Of a stretch of 64,000 bases of DNA, positions 20,825-30,371 are shown piece by piece. Under the pieces are notes generated by a model, which was given only the letters and a program-made list of their open reading frames with translations, made no database searches and had not been told where the DNA came from. Origin of the DNA: Mycobacterium sp. Lineage in GTDB: Bacteria; Actinomycetota; Actinomycetes; Mycobacteriales; Mycobacteriaceae. A program made the translations under genes and the position numbers. The stretch is from NCBI GenBank assembly GCA_003987775.1, contig RXJD01000066.1, forward strand, positions 104,059-168,058, given 5' to 3'. Each line of letters starts with the position of its first letter. Position 1 is the first letter of the stretch.

Positions 20825-21139
20825 GTGTTCGTCGACGTTGCCGTGCTGCGTTCGGGCGGTGCTGCTTCCGGCCGCGCAGGTGACCATGCACAGGAAGCAG
20901 CTCAACATCTTTCGCGTGCCGCGCTAGAGCCCGGGATCTTCGGTGATTTCACCGCTGCCGAGACTTTTCACGAAGCCGTGGGCTCGATGCAGGCCCACCA
21001 CATGGCGCTCTTGCGCCAGCATCGGACTGTCCTTGTCGCCGTTGGTGGTCGCGCATGCCGTGCCGCAGCGGGGTTCACTGAGATGGACGCGAGCAACGCG
21101 GCGAGCGTGCAGGCGGTGTGGTGCGACTCCGCTACATAA
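20825..21139 (+). CDS. DUF2563 family helical protein
   Basis: A 104-residue protein starting at GTG 20825, preceded by GAAAGGAGC. The sequence is VFVDVAVLRSGG... with two long amphipathic helices around a central FGDFTAAETFHEAVG turn. The family (Rv2077A-like) is mycobacterial and resembles EspC/WXG100-type small helical secretion substrates. Its last 22 bases overlap the next gene, so it leads an operon. Confidence 0.82.
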   Translation: MFVDVAVLRSGGAASGRAGDHAQEAAQHLSRAALEPGIFGDFTAAETFHEAVGSMQAHHMALLRQHRTVLVAVGGRACRAAAGFTEMDASNAASVQAVWCDSAT

Positions 21140-23514
21140 GCGTCGAGCACCTGATCGCCGCGGCGGGGGGCGACCCCTGGGCTGTGAACACCAGCCTGCA
21201 GCGCGGTCGTCCGGCGCAGATATCGTTCCTGGCAACTGCTTTTCACGACGCCGGCCGCCTGACGAACGAGGCTGAGTCGGCGTTCCGTCAGGCCCGTGAC
21301 CGGTTCGAGGCGGCGTGGAACCGCGAGAACGGCGACCACCCGATCAACGATGCGGCCGAGGTTCAGCGCGCAACGGGTTCACTCGGCGTGCAGGCCGAGC
21401 AGCTGCCGGAGATCGCGATTGATCTGGAACGGATTGCGGCGATCCTGGCTGAAGCGCAGCGCGCATCCGCGGGCCGGATCCGGGCGCTGGAAGGCCGACT
21501 GGAGGCCCTCGACCGCGAGCTGAGCGAAGCCCATGCGTTGGTGAACTCCGGCCACCTGCCCTTGTCGCACGAAATGGCCCTCGACGGCATCATCGTCGAC
21601 CTCGAGCAGCGCGCGATTGACGACACCGCGGGGGCGCTGCGAAACGTTGAGCACATCCGGGAGATGTACGCAGACCTGTTGCGACGATTGAAGACTCGGA
21701 TGCGCGAACGAGGCGGTTACGACGGGGCCGTCTCAGCATTGGACGGCGGGGAGGCCAAGCCGGTTCAATCACCCGCGCAAGCAGAACGGGACGTCCACGC
21801 GGCACTCGCCGGTGATCAGGCGGCCGCGTCGCGGGTGAATGCGATCTTGGACTCGATCACCGCTGACCAGTTGGCCGGAAAGGTGCCGCTGTCTCCGGAG
21901 CAGGCATCCGTCGTGAGTCAGCTTCAAGCGCAGCAACACGGGATGTCCATCGAAGCTGTGCAGACCGCCGTGCAGCGACTGGGCGACCAGCAAGAGATGA
22001 TCGCCAATTCATGGCAGCTGATGAGCAACCCCGCCCTCACGTTCCCCCGGACCGACCTCAAACCCGATGCGCTGCAGGGGACAGACATCGTCAGGGGCGG
22101 CTTCACGCAACTGCCCGATTGTGTCCGGCAGGCGCTGGAAGCGCCGTGGTCGCAGTACTACGACCTCGTGGTGGGACAAATGCTTGCCGGCGGCGACCCC
22201 TCGAAGACTGTGGCGGACGTCGTCAAACACGGAAGATCCTCGTTCCAGACCAACACCGAACTAGACCGACGGATGCTCGCCAGGGCATCGGCGATGATGG
22301 ATGCAACCTTTGGCATGTCTTCGCCGCCTCCCCAAATGCGTCAGGGCGCAATGGTGTTTGATCCGATCGTCGCAGACATCCTCGCCGCCGTATCGCCAGA
22401 CCACCAGGTCGTGCATGACGTGTTGACCGGTCCCGCGCACGTCGCATTCATGGACAACGTCACTCGCCATTTCTGGAGCGACCACGGCAAAGCCGCAGCA
22501 TCGCTTTTCGATTGGACCGAACACGCCGCTCATGGCACCGAGGCCGGGATCGCCGGCGAGACCGCTAGAGCGTACGCCGCGTACATCGGGGCAAGTGAAC
22601 CGGGATTGTTGCACCTGCCGGGCAATCACACTGTCGGCGAAGTGAATCCGGACTTGGTCCGGGGCATGGCCCACGGGCTGGCTCCCTACGTCCAAAACAT
22701 CTCGGGCACAGGCGGATTGGCCGAGTTCGGCGTGATGCAGGACGGCAACCGTGAAAGCGGCGTGATGCCCATCGCCAAGGGAATCTTCGCGGTGCTCAGC
22801 ACCGACGAAAAGGCGTCCGAGTACTTCAACGGCGCAGCCGACCGCGAGGCCGTGATCGCCGAAGGCGCCTACGCGCGACAGGTGGTGAACGGCGAACCCG
22901 GTACGGGCACCTACAACGCCCACCTACACGATGCGATGACGTTGCGTGGGTTGGTCGATTCCGGGATTCACAGCGCTCTACAGGCGGATACGGAGAACCG
23001 TCACCTGAGCGCCGACGCGGCCGCGACCGCCGAGTACAACCAGAGGAAGCTCGCTTACGAACTGGGCGCCAAGGCGCTCGGAGCTGGGGTTGACCGTGTT
23101 CCGGTAGTCGGTCCGGCCGCCGGCGTCGCGGTCGGACTACTAAGCACGGCACTGGAAAACGACTACGTCGGACTGCCCCCGACGAGTAGTGCGGTGACCG
23201 ACCATCAGCTACCCCATATGTCCATCGGGCAGGCCGATCGCGAAATCCTCAATGCCGTCATCGCTTCCGGCCGTTCTGTCGAGGGCGTGCCGCCGCAGTA
23301 CCTCATTAAAGGCCGGATCGGAAGCCCTGACGAGCTGGCGCGCCAGCACATCGAGGTAGACCTTGGCCACTACGACGAAACGCTCAATCAGTTGCTGGCC
23401 GGTCTCCTGCGACAGAGCCAGGCCAATGGTCTTGACCAGCCCTTCGTCCCGGATTTATACATGGTCAATCGCTACGACGCCGTCATCCAGGATCACGACC
23501 CGCAGAAGAAGTAG
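21118..23514 (+). CDS. Large TPR-region protein of a mycobacterial secretion-associated family
   Basis: A 798-residue protein (GTG at 21118, or the adjacent GTG at 21121) opening with LRYISVEHLIAAAGGDPWAV. Residues ~1-230 are strongly helical (AESAFRQARDRFEAAWNREN; later long Glu/Arg-rich coils), like a WXG100-type hairpin followed by coiled coil. The middle and C-terminal parts (residues ~300-780) are helical and carry a Gly/Ala-rich hydrophobic stretch (VVGPAAGVAVGLL) near residue 665. Mycobacterial relatives are annotated as TPR-repeat-region proteins and occur next to the same partner genes (Rv2079/Rv0029-type, from memory). There is no signal peptide. Confidence 0.8.
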   Translation: MVRLRYISVEHLIAAAGGDPWAVNTSLQRGRPAQISFLATAFHDAGRLTNEAESAFRQARDRFEAAWNRENGDHPINDAAEVQRATGSLGVQAEQLPEIAIDLERIAAILAEAQRASAGRIRALEGRLEALDRELSEAHALVNSGHLPLSHEMALDGIIVDLEQRAIDDTAGALRNVEHIREMYADLLRRLKTRMRERGGYDGAVSALDGGEAKPVQSPAQAERDVHAALAGDQAAASRVNAILDSITADQLAGKVPLSPEQASVVSQLQAQQHGMSIEAVQTAVQRLGDQQEMIANSWQLMSNPALTFPRTDLKPDALQGTDIVRGGFTQLPDCVRQALEAPWSQYYDLVVGQMLAGGDPSKTVADVVKHGRSSFQTNTELDRRMLARASAMMDATFGMSSPPPQMRQGAMVFDPIVADILAAVSPDHQVVHDVLTGPAHVAFMDNVTRHFWSDHGKAAASLFDWTEHAAHGTEAGIAGETARAYAAYIGASEPGLLHLPGNHTVGEVNPDLVRGMAHGLAPYVQNISGTGGLAEFGVMQDGNRESGVMPIAKGIFAVLSTDEKASEYFNGAADREAVIAEGAYARQVVNGEPGTGTYNAHLHDAMTLRGLVDSGIHSALQADTENRHLSADAAATAEYNQRKLAYELGAKALGAGVDRVPVVGPAAGVAVGLLSTALENDYVGLPPTSSAVTDHQLPHMSIGQADREILNAVIASGRSVEGVPPQYLIKGRIGSPDELARQHIEVDLGHYDETLNQLLAGLLRQSQANGLDQPFVPDLYMVNRYDAVIQDHDPQKK

Positions 23515-23634
23515 CCGCCTCCCAGCAAAGCCGAATACCGCCGGCGGGCGATCGGCGCTAGCATCGCCCGATACCGAAGGCGCACATCCCTGCCTGCGCG
23601 TGACCCAGCGACATCGAGAATCAGAAAGGACACC

Positions 23635-24579
23635 ATGAGCGGTGGGGACGACCAACTGAGAATCATTCTCGATCAGCTGTCGCAGCTGCTCGGGATACCG
23701 CCGCCGCCGATGATCACCCCCGACCAGTTGGCGACGGGAGCTTCCAGCATCAGCCAGCTGCTGCGCGCGCTCGGCGCGGCGGCCAATGCCGGTGATTCGG
23801 CCGACTACGGTGAAGCGCTGGCCGGACACGACGAGCGTGAGGCCAAGACCTCTGATGCACTGGCAAAGTTTCCCGCCAACGAGCAGCAGGCCGCAGCGCA
23901 GCTGGCGGGTGTCGGCGGTTCCGGCGAGATGGGACAAATGCTGCAGCAGATGCCGCAAATGGCGTCGGGGATCGCGGGCGGTATCGCGGGAGCTCTCGGC
24001 GGTCTGTTGCAGCCGCTGAGTCAGATTCCGCAACAGCTGGCCCAGGCCGGACAGCAGGCCATGCAGGCCGGGATGGGGATGATGCAGCAAGGTGCGGGCG
24101 CGGCCGAAGCCGAACCTGAAGAGCTGGCAGGCGCCGAAAGGGGTCTGGGCAGTGAAGCCGGCGAACTGAGCGCTGCTGGCGGTGGCGGCGGAAGCGGCGG
24201 CGGGGGTGTTGAGGGCACCACGCCGACCGCGATGCTGGGACCGCCGCCGACCCCGTCCGCCGGTACTGTGCCCGCGTCGTCGCAGGCCGTGGCACCGGCG
24301 CCGACTGCCACTCCAGAGTCGGCGCCGGCGCAGCGCGGGGCGATGGGTGCGATGCCGATGATGCCGCCCGGTGGGATGCATGGGGCCGCCGGCGCGAGCG
24401 GCGAAAACAAGCCTGAAACCAAGCGCATCGTGGGGCCGACGGTCAAGAATGGCGCGCCGGTGCAGGGCCGCATCACTGCGCCGCCCATGCCGGCGGTGAC
24501 CAAGCATGTGGACGGCAAGCCGGTGGCGACGCGGCGGATTGCTCTACCGGAAGTCAAGCGGGACGACGAGGAACGCTGA
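23635..24579 (+). CDS. Rv2083-like Ala/Gly/Pro-rich protein
   Basis: A 314-residue protein (ATG after AGAAAGGA). Residues 1-100 are helical (LRIILDQLSQLLGIPPPP), 100-150 form a glutamine/methionine-rich repeat region (MLQQMPQMASGIAGGIAGAL; QAMQAGMGMMQQ) that could insert in membranes or oligomerise, and 165-230 are low-complexity Gly/Ala. The basic C-terminus holds VTKHVDGKPVATRRIALPEV. The length equals what I recall for M. tuberculosis Rv2083. It follows the TPR-region gene after 120 bases and is probably co-expressed. Confidence 0.78.
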   Translation: MSGGDDQLRIILDQLSQLLGIPPPPMITPDQLATGASSISQLLRALGAAANAGDSADYGEALAGHDEREAKTSDALAKFPANEQQAAAQLAGVGGSGEMGQMLQQMPQMASGIAGGIAGALGGLLQPLSQIPQQLAQAGQQAMQAGMGMMQQGAGAAEAEPEELAGAERGLGSEAGELSAAGGGGGSGGGGVEGTTPTAMLGPPPTPSAGTVPASSQAVAPAPTATPESAPAQRGAMGAMPMMPPGGMHGAAGASGENKPETKRIVGPTVKNGAPVQGRITAPPMPAVTKHVDGKPVATRRIALPEVKRDDEER

Positions 24580-24703
24580 GGACTGAGCTCGAGCAAATTC
24601 ATCTCGCTTGCCTTTTCGCTAGTAATGGCTGACAGTCCCGCTAGCTGATACTTTTCAGCAAAGTCTGACTGGCAAATTTCCGCAGGAACGATACGATCCA
24701 CGC

Positions 24704-25228
24704 GTGTCGAATATGCCTCCCTCGCAACTTCCGCCGCCGTGGGCGCCTGCGGCGAGTCGACCGTCTCAGTGGCTCGCGTTTGTGTCGATCGGAATTGCCC
24801 TGGTCGCGGTCGGTATCGCCATCGGTGCCTGGTTCCGGCCGCTGCCGAAGAACGAGCCGCCTGCGGCGCCGACGTATTCGAACCAGCAGGTGGCGGATGC
24901 GAAGGCGAAGGTTTGCGCTGCTTATCGGGTAGTCCGAAAGGCTCTGGCCGCAACGGGTAGCCGAGATGGCGGAACGGACCCCACCGCGACCCTTGCGGTC
25001 GCGACGAGTTCGCGGCAGGCGCTTGCAGTTGGCAGCCAGTACCTAAGCTCCAAGCTTGATGAAGCGCCGGCAACTGCAGTTGATCTGGCGAATGCGGTTC
25101 ATAAGCTTGCGGGTCTATATCGAGAAATTGCGATCAACTACCTTGCTGAAGTAGACGAAGCAGATATTGAGCCGTTACGACGCGCCGCAGAACAGCCCTC
25201 CCTGGACATTGACAGGCTCTGCCAGTGA
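24704..25228 (+). CDS. Single-pass membrane protein with an extracytoplasmic helical domain
   Basis: A 174-residue protein (GTG at 24704; ATG at 24713 also possible). A Pro-rich N-terminus (PPSQLPPPWAP) precedes one membrane helix at about residues 25-44 and a helical domain (NQQVADAKAKVCAAYRVVRKAL) with two cysteines that could pair. Proteins of this type recur in mycobacteria beside DUF5631-type genes. Its TGA overlaps the start of the next gene by four bases, indicating co-translation. Codon usage includes the rare leucine codon TTA near 25175. Confidence 0.78.
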   Translation: MSNMPPSQLPPPWAPAASRPSQWLAFVSIGIALVAVGIAIGAWFRPLPKNEPPAAPTYSNQQVADAKAKVCAAYRVVRKALAATGSRDGGTDPTATLAVATSSRQALAVGSQYLSSKLDEAPATAVDLANAVHKLAGLYREIAINYLAEVDEADIEPLRRAAEQPSLDIDRLCQ

Positions 25229-27405
25229 CCGAATTCCCCCCGGGAAGATGGTCACAACTTCTCGTGGGTGAACAGTGGCCGACGGCCCACGACCTCGCAG
25301 TACTTCAACAATGCGAGAGCAACCGCAATCGGATACACATTGGATTTCACGACTTTGCCGAATTGCTGCGCCGCGCACAATCTTCTTCCCTCACAGAGCA
25401 GCACGGAATGACAATCGCCGATCTCCGCGAAACCTTTCGAAGCGGGGAGACCCACGCTCTTGGTGTAGCAGCCAAGAATGCGGTAAAGGAACGTGCCTAT
25501 GCCGCCGCATGTGCGAGCGTCATCAGTCTGCAGCATGATTTGACGGCACTCGCCGCCGAGGGAAATGCTGCAATAGAAGCGTTGGTAAATTCGAAAGATC
25601 CGGAGCCGCTGAAGGTGGCACAGATTGCGACATTGATAGAGAATTATCGAGGATTGGCAAATGCCGCATCAGCCAAATACGGCAGTAATGTGATTGATGC
25701 GATGCAACACATCTTAGATATGGAAGGAAGAGGCCAATCGGCTCGGGAATTCGCCCTTGGCCACGGAGTCGATGCTGGAGAATTGTTCCGGCAGGGAAAG
25801 ACCTCGCAGGAATTAGAGTCTGAGGTCCGCACAGAACTCAACGGGCCGGGTGTTGCAGGTATTCCCCACAACCAGTCGACCAAGCCTCTGGTCGCCGCCC
25901 CGGCACCGGAGATAGAGGGCCGAGGCACGGGGGCGCTGCCCACCAATCTCGGCGCTGGACCAAGCCATGTGCAAGCAGCAACACTTTCGCGCGGCGCTGA
26001 CGTAGGTCCCGGAGTTCCACGTAATGCCTCGACCGGGCCAAAGATCGCTTCGGTGTCAGGTCAATCGCTCACCAAATCACCGCTACCAATCAGCCTTGGC
26101 GCCGAGACTGGCATGCCGTTGACGGTTCCCAATCACACCGCGGTGCCCGTGCCAGCGGCATCCTCTGTCAAGGTGCCAGCGCCGCTAGGTACGTCCAGCG
26201 AAACACTCGCAGCGCTTCCCCCCACCCCAACCCTCTCCCCCACCGAACTCGCTCAAAGCTTCAACAAGGGCATGGAATCGGGAGCCCCGCTGTCCGCAGC
26301 CGCGCACGTAGCGCCCTCGATCCCCGTGACGTCGACAGAACCGCAGATTTCCCATGCCGCGCAGACGATCCCATCCACGGCTCCCAGCCCGCAGGTGCAT
26401 GTCCCGGTCGTCGACTCCCCACCGCCGGTCCACCACGCACCGGCGATGGACGCGGCACCAGCTACTCCCACACCGATAGTCGCTGCGCCCCAGCCAGTTT
26501 CGCCACCCGTAACGCCGCAAGGCGTGGGCCCCCTGCCGACCTACGGCTCCGACATACGGCCTCCGGTCTCGACTGCGACCAGCCCGCCAGCAGCACCGGG
26601 CACCCCGTTACCGCCGTCGGCCACCCCGACCTCCGCGCCGGTGACGCCTTCTGCGGCCCAATCGCCCGCGAACCAGCCGGCCGTCGTGCGCCAGACCAGC
26701 CCATCCCCCACACCGCCACCTCCATCAGCACTGGGAACCCAGGCCGTCGCCGCGACTGCCGCCGGGGCCGCAATGGGTACCATCTCGGCCGAAGACACAG
26801 CGCGAAAACGGTTGCAGCGCCTGGTCAACACGGTCGCGCGTCAGCAACCCCGGCTGGCCTGGGCTGCCGGCGACCACGCCGATAACACCACGTTCCTCGT
26901 CACTGATCTGGCTAGCGGCTGGATCCCGCCGGGCATCGAACTGCCGTCCGCGGTGACCCTGCTGGCGCCGGCCCGGCGCCGCGGCAACCTGGAAGCACTA
27001 CTGGGCGGCGCTACCGTCACCGCCAGCTACACCCCGATCCATCATCTGCCCCATGCCGATAACGAGACCCCGACTTCGTCGCGACCCCGCACCGCCCCGG
27101 ACGTCAACGATCTCGGATGGGAGCTCAGCCAGGCGACCCAATGGCGTGACGGCCTACCCCGGCTTGCCCATACCCTGGCGAAGGCGGCCTCCGCCGGCAC
27201 CGGCGTATTGGATTCCGAGATCAACCTGCTGCGCGAGCATCTCGCGACGACCAGCAAGCGGGTACTGGACAGCTACCCCGACGGAGTCAACGGCCACGAG
27301 GTGGGCAACTGGCAGCTGCTTGCCGCAATCGATGGTTTAGTTGCCGGGGATAAGGCAACCGCCAACTACCATCTCGCCTGGTTTCTGGCAGCGAAGGCGC
27401 ACTGA
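25225..27405 (+). CDS. DUF5632/DUF5631-type protein with long Pro/Ala linker (Rv2082/Rv3899c-like)
   Basis: A 726-residue three-part protein. Residues 1-210 are helical (DLAVLQQCESNRNRIHIGFHDFAELL). Residues ~215-510 are a Pro/Ala/Thr/Ser-rich linker of repeated PxTP and APxP units. Residues ~515-726 match the DUF5632 then DUF5631 pattern: RLVNTVARQQPRLAWAAGD, then ATQWRDGLPRLAHTLAKAA and NYHLAWFLA. M. tuberculosis Rv3899c and Rv2082 have this C-terminal pair. Function is unknown; its partners suggest a type VII-secretion-related complex. The first third has lower GC and TTA codons, unlike the C-terminal part, hinting at a mosaic origin. Confidence 0.82.
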   Translation: MTEFPPGRWSQLLVGEQWPTAHDLAVLQQCESNRNRIHIGFHDFAELLRRAQSSSLTEQHGMTIADLRETFRSGETHALGVAAKNAVKERAYAAACASVISLQHDLTALAAEGNAAIEALVNSKDPEPLKVAQIATLIENYRGLANAASAKYGSNVIDAMQHILDMEGRGQSAREFALGHGVDAGELFRQGKTSQELESEVRTELNGPGVAGIPHNQSTKPLVAAPAPEIEGRGTGALPTNLGAGPSHVQAATLSRGADVGPGVPRNASTGPKIASVSGQSLTKSPLPISLGAETGMPLTVPNHTAVPVPAASSVKVPAPLGTSSETLAALPPTPTLSPTELAQSFNKGMESGAPLSAAAHVAPSIPVTSTEPQISHAAQTIPSTAPSPQVHVPVVDSPPPVHHAPAMDAAPATPTPIVAAPQPVSPPVTPQGVGPLPTYGSDIRPPVSTATSPPAAPGTPLPPSATPTSAPVTPSAAQSPANQPAVVRQTSPSPTPPPPSALGTQAVAATAAGAAMGTISAEDTARKRLQRLVNTVARQQPRLAWAAGDHADNTTFLVTDLASGWIPPGIELPSAVTLLAPARRRGNLEALLGGATVTASYTPIHHLPHADNETPTSSRPRTAPDVNDLGWELSQATQWRDGLPRLAHTLAKAASAGTGVLDSEINLLREHLATTSKRVLDSYPDGVNGHEVGNWQLLAAIDGLVAGDKATANYHLAWFLAAKAH

Positions 27406-27454
27406 CGGCGCATCCGCAAGCCGCAAGCCCTGAATCCCGTTGCCCAACCAGGGC

Positions 27455-28570
27455 TTACGACACGACGACAAGCTCATGCGGCCGGTTATTGACCGACAAA
27501 GCACCGTCCGACGTGACTACCACGATGTCTTCGATGCGGGCACCCCAGCGCCCCGGGAAGTAGATACCCGGTTCGACCGAGAACGCCATGCCTTCCACCA
27601 GCGGCAGATCATTGCCCGCAACGATGTAGGGCTCCTCATGCACGCACAACCCGATGCCGTGCCCGGTGCGATGCACGAAATATTCCGCAAGGCCGGCCTC
27701 GGCCAGCACATCACGGGCCGCGGCGTCCACCTGCGACGCCGTCACGCCCGGCCGGACCGCATCGCACGCAGCGCGCTGAGCTCGCTGTAACACCGAATAG
27801 TGTTGGGCAACTTCAGGACTCGGCTCGCCAATACTGTAGGTACGGGTCGAGTCCGAGTGGTACCCGGGACGGTACAAACCGCCGATGTCGACGACGACGA
27901 TGTCGCCCTCCGCGAGCTCCCGGTCCGAATACCCGTGGTGCGGGTCAGCCCCGTGCGGACCCGACCCCACAATCACGAATGCCACCTCGGAATGCCCCTC
28001 GGCCACAATCGCTCTCGAGATATCTGCGGCCACCTCGGCCTCGGTCCGCCCCGGCACCAGGAACGACGGCACTTGTGCATGCACCCGGTCGATGGCCTCG
28101 CCGGCCGCGCGCAACGCCTCGATCTCCAACGGCTCCTTGACCATCCGCAACTCGCGCAACACGTCAGTGGCGAGCACCGGCGTCACACCCAGCTCAGTAG
28201 CCAACGGCAACAGGTGCAGAGCCGGCATCGAATCGCTGACGGCGAAAGCACCGCTTCCCAACGCGGCGGCCACCATCGCGTACGGGTTTTCCCCATCCAC
28301 CCAGTCCCGCACGCTGACGCTCAATTCCGAAGCCGCAGACTGCTTCAACGAAGCCAGTTCCAGCCGGGGCAGCACCATTGTCGGCGAACCAACGGCAGGC
28401 ACCACCAAAGCGGTCAACCGCTCGAACGTCTCCGCTCGCGACCCGAGCAGATATCGCAGGTCATATCCGGGCGTGATGACCAGACCAGCCAAGCCGGCCC
28501 GCTCGGCCAATCCCGCGGCGGCCCGCAGCCGTCGGGCATACACCGCGGCCTCGAATCGGTCAGTGTCCAT
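27455..28570 (-). CDS. pepE: Xaa-Pro dipeptidase PepE
   Basis: A 371-residue pita-bread-fold metallopeptidase that removes N-terminal residues next to proline. The start is ATG 28570 ([14 protein letters not shown]); the long upstream extension has no family match. Metal ligands are in place: VVDIG with Asp, SDSTRTY with Asp, HRTGHGIG with His, VEPGIYFPG with Glu and ARIEDIVVV with Glu. It is divergent from the exonuclease gene with only 40 bases between starts. Confidence 0.93.
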   Translation of the reverse strand: MDTDRFEAAVYARRLRAAAGLAERAGLAGLVITPGYDLRYLLGSRAETFERLTALVVPAVGSPTMVLPRLELASLKQSAASELSVSVRDWVDGENPYAMVAAALGSGAFAVSDSMPALHLLPLATELGVTPVLATDVLRELRMVKEPLEIEALRAAGEAIDRVHAQVPSFLVPGRTEAEVAADISRAIVAEGHSEVAFVIVGSGPHGADPHHGYSDRELAEGDIVVVDIGGLYRPGYHSDSTRTYSIGEPSPEVAQHYSVLQRAQRAACDAVRPGVTASQVDAAARDVLAEAGLAEYFVHRTGHGIGLCVHEEPYIVAGNDLPLVEGMAFSVEPGIYFPGRWGARIEDIVVVTSDGALSVNNRPHELVVVS

Positions 28571-28610
28571 GGCAGCCAGGCTAACCGGACGGCCTGGCAG
28601 GATGATCAGC

Positions 28611-29561
28611 ATGCCCGCACCCCTGTTGCTGTTGGACGGCGCCAGCATGTGGTTTCGCTCGTACTTCGGGGTGCCGTCCTCGATCAAGGCCCCCGACGGC
28701 AGGCCGGTGAACGCCGTTCGCGGATTCATCGATTCGATGGCGGTGGTCATCACCCAGCACAAGCCCAGCAGGCTGGCGGTTTGCCTGGATTTGGACTGGC
28801 GCCCGCAGTTCCGGGTCGACCTGGTCCCGTCCTACAAGGCGCACCGCGTGGCCGCCGAGGGACCTGCCGGTGAACCCGACATCGAGGAAGTACCCGACGA
28901 GCTCACCCCCCAGGTCGACATGATCATGGAGTTGCTGGACGCCTTCGGCATCCCGACGGCCGGTGCGCCCGGTTTCGAGGCCGACGACGTCTTGGGAACC
29001 CTGGCCGCACAGGAACGCAACGACCCGGTGGTGGTCGTCAGCGGCGATCGCGACCTGCTGCAGGTGGTCGCCGACGAACCCGTCCCCGTCCGCGTGCTCT
29101 ACCTGGGCCGGGGTCTGTCGAAGGCGACGCTGTTCGGACCCGCCCAGGTAGCCGAGCAGTACGGGGTTCCTATCGATCGGGCCGGCCCGGCATACGCCGA
29201 ACTCGCTCTGCTGCGCGGCGATCCGTCCGACGGGCTGCCAGGCGTGCCGGGGGTCGGCGAGAAGACGGCGGCGACACTACTCGCCCAGCACGGCTCACTG
29301 AAGCAGATCGTCGCTGCCGCCGAGGATCCAAAGTCGAAGATGGCCAAGGGATTACGGGCGAAAATCAAGTCCTCGACGGACTACATCGAGGCGGCCGGCA
29401 CGGTGGTGCGGGTGGCGACCGACGCACCCGTCACGCTGTCCACGCCCACCGACGAATTGCCGCTGCACGCGGCCCATCCCGAACGCACCGCCGAACTGGC
29501 CACCCGCTACGGCGTCGGATCCTCGATCTCTCGGCTGCAGAAAGCGCTCGACGCCCTGTGA
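28611..29561 (+). CDS. 5'-3' exonuclease / FEN-like nuclease (Rv2090-like)
   Basis: A 316-residue stand-alone homologue of the DNA polymerase I 5'-nuclease domain. Acidic metal-binding blocks are [26 protein letters not shown] and VSGDRDLLQ, followed by the helix-hairpin-helix [21 protein letters not shown] 28611 is preferred because AGGA lies 8 bases upstream; an ATG at 28602 would add three residues. A role in Okazaki-fragment or repair-flap removal is likely. It is convergent with the DUF4333-like gene. Confidence 0.9.
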   Translation: MPAPLLLLDGASMWFRSYFGVPSSIKAPDGRPVNAVRGFIDSMAVVITQHKPSRLAVCLDLDWRPQFRVDLVPSYKAHRVAAEGPAGEPDIEEVPDELTPQVDMIMELLDAFGIPTAGAPGFEADDVLGTLAAQERNDPVVVVSGDRDLLQVVADEPVPVRVLYLGRGLSKATLFGPAQVAEQYGVPIDRAGPAYAELALLRGDPSDGLPGVPGVGEKTAATLLAQHGSLKQIVAAAEDPKSKMAKGLRAKIKSSTDYIEAAGTVVRVATDAPVTLSTPTDELPLHAAHPERTAELATRYGVGSSISRLQKALDAL

Positions 29562-29562
29562 C

Positions 29563-30282
29563 TTACTGGGGCCGACCGACCTCGTAGGTGCCCTTGTCAT
29601 CCTGGAATGTGACCGTCACGTGCTTGTTCGCGCCGTCGATGCTCACGGTGCAGTCGAAGGTGCTGCCCTTCTTGACAACCGGGTCGGAGCCGCCGTTGCA
29701 CTTGACGTCCTTGACGTTCTTGGCGCCGTAACCGTTGGTCTCGTCGGTGAGGATCGACTGCACGTCGGTGTTCGCCTTGTTCACGTTCAGCTTGGTGGTG
29801 ACGAAGAACCCGGGAACCACGAAACCGAGCACCAGGATGACGATCACGAACAGCAGCGCGATGCCACCGATGACAGCGCCGAGAAATGCCTTGGAACGCT
29901 TCGGACCCTGCGGGGTCTGGCTGTACGGCTGCTGCGGGTACTGACCCGGCTGGGCCGGCTGCCCGTACTGGGGCGGCTGGCCATACTGGGGCTGACCGTA
30001 CTGCTGTGGCTGTCCGTACTGGGGCGGCTGGCCGTACTGCGGGGTGGCACCGTACTGAGTGGCTTGGGATCCGAAGTCCGAACCGTACCCGGGCGACTGC
30101 TGGGGATAGGCGGGGTCAGCCGGCTGCTGGTAGCCGGGATACTCCGCGGCGGGGTACGACTGGGCGTGCCATGTCGCGTCCTGATTGCCGCCTTGCTGTT
30201 GCCATGGCGATCCCGCCACGGTCGGGTCCGAGGAACCCCCGGGCGGCTGCCATGACTGGTTTGGCCCCTGCGGTCCACTCAT
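29563..30282 (-). CDS. Pro/Gln/Tyr-rich membrane protein with DUF4333-like C-terminus (Rv2091c-like)
   Basis: A 239-residue protein. Residues 1-130 are a cytoplasmic low-complexity region rich in QYGQP units, followed by a basic GPKRSKAF stop. One membrane helix ([22 protein letters not shown]) spans about residues 134-158. The extracytoplasmic domain has the [20 protein letters not shown] pair of cysteines and [10 protein letters not shown] strands typical of DUF4333. The gene lies immediately downstream of helY on the same strand but with an 89-base gap. Confidence 0.88.
   Translation of the reverse strand: MSGPQGPNQSWQPPGGSSDPTVAGSPWQQQGGNQDATWHAQSYPAAEYPGYQQPADPAYPQQSPGYGSDFGSQATQYGATPQYGQPPQYGQPQQYGQPQYGQPPQYGQPAQPGQYPQQPYSQTPQGPKRSKAFLGAVIGGIALLFVIVILVLGFVVPGFFVTTKLNVNKANTDVQSILTDETNGYGAKNVKDVKCNGGSDPVVKKGSTFDCTVSIDGANKHVTVTFQDDKGTYEVGRPQ
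29930..30056 (-). repeat. In-gene tandem repeat coding QYGQP units
   Basis: Imperfect repeats of a roughly 15-18-base unit (TACTGGGGCGGCTGGCCG on the plus strand) encode about six QYGQP-type units in the DUF4333-like protein. Copy number is likely to vary between strains through slippage. Confidence 0.7.
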
Positions 30283-30371
30283 CGTTACTCCTCAGTCTGA
30301 TGTGTCCTCGCCACCGTCGCCCCCGGTGGCCTCTGTACGCATTCCGGATGTAACCGTAGCTCCGGCCTAGC

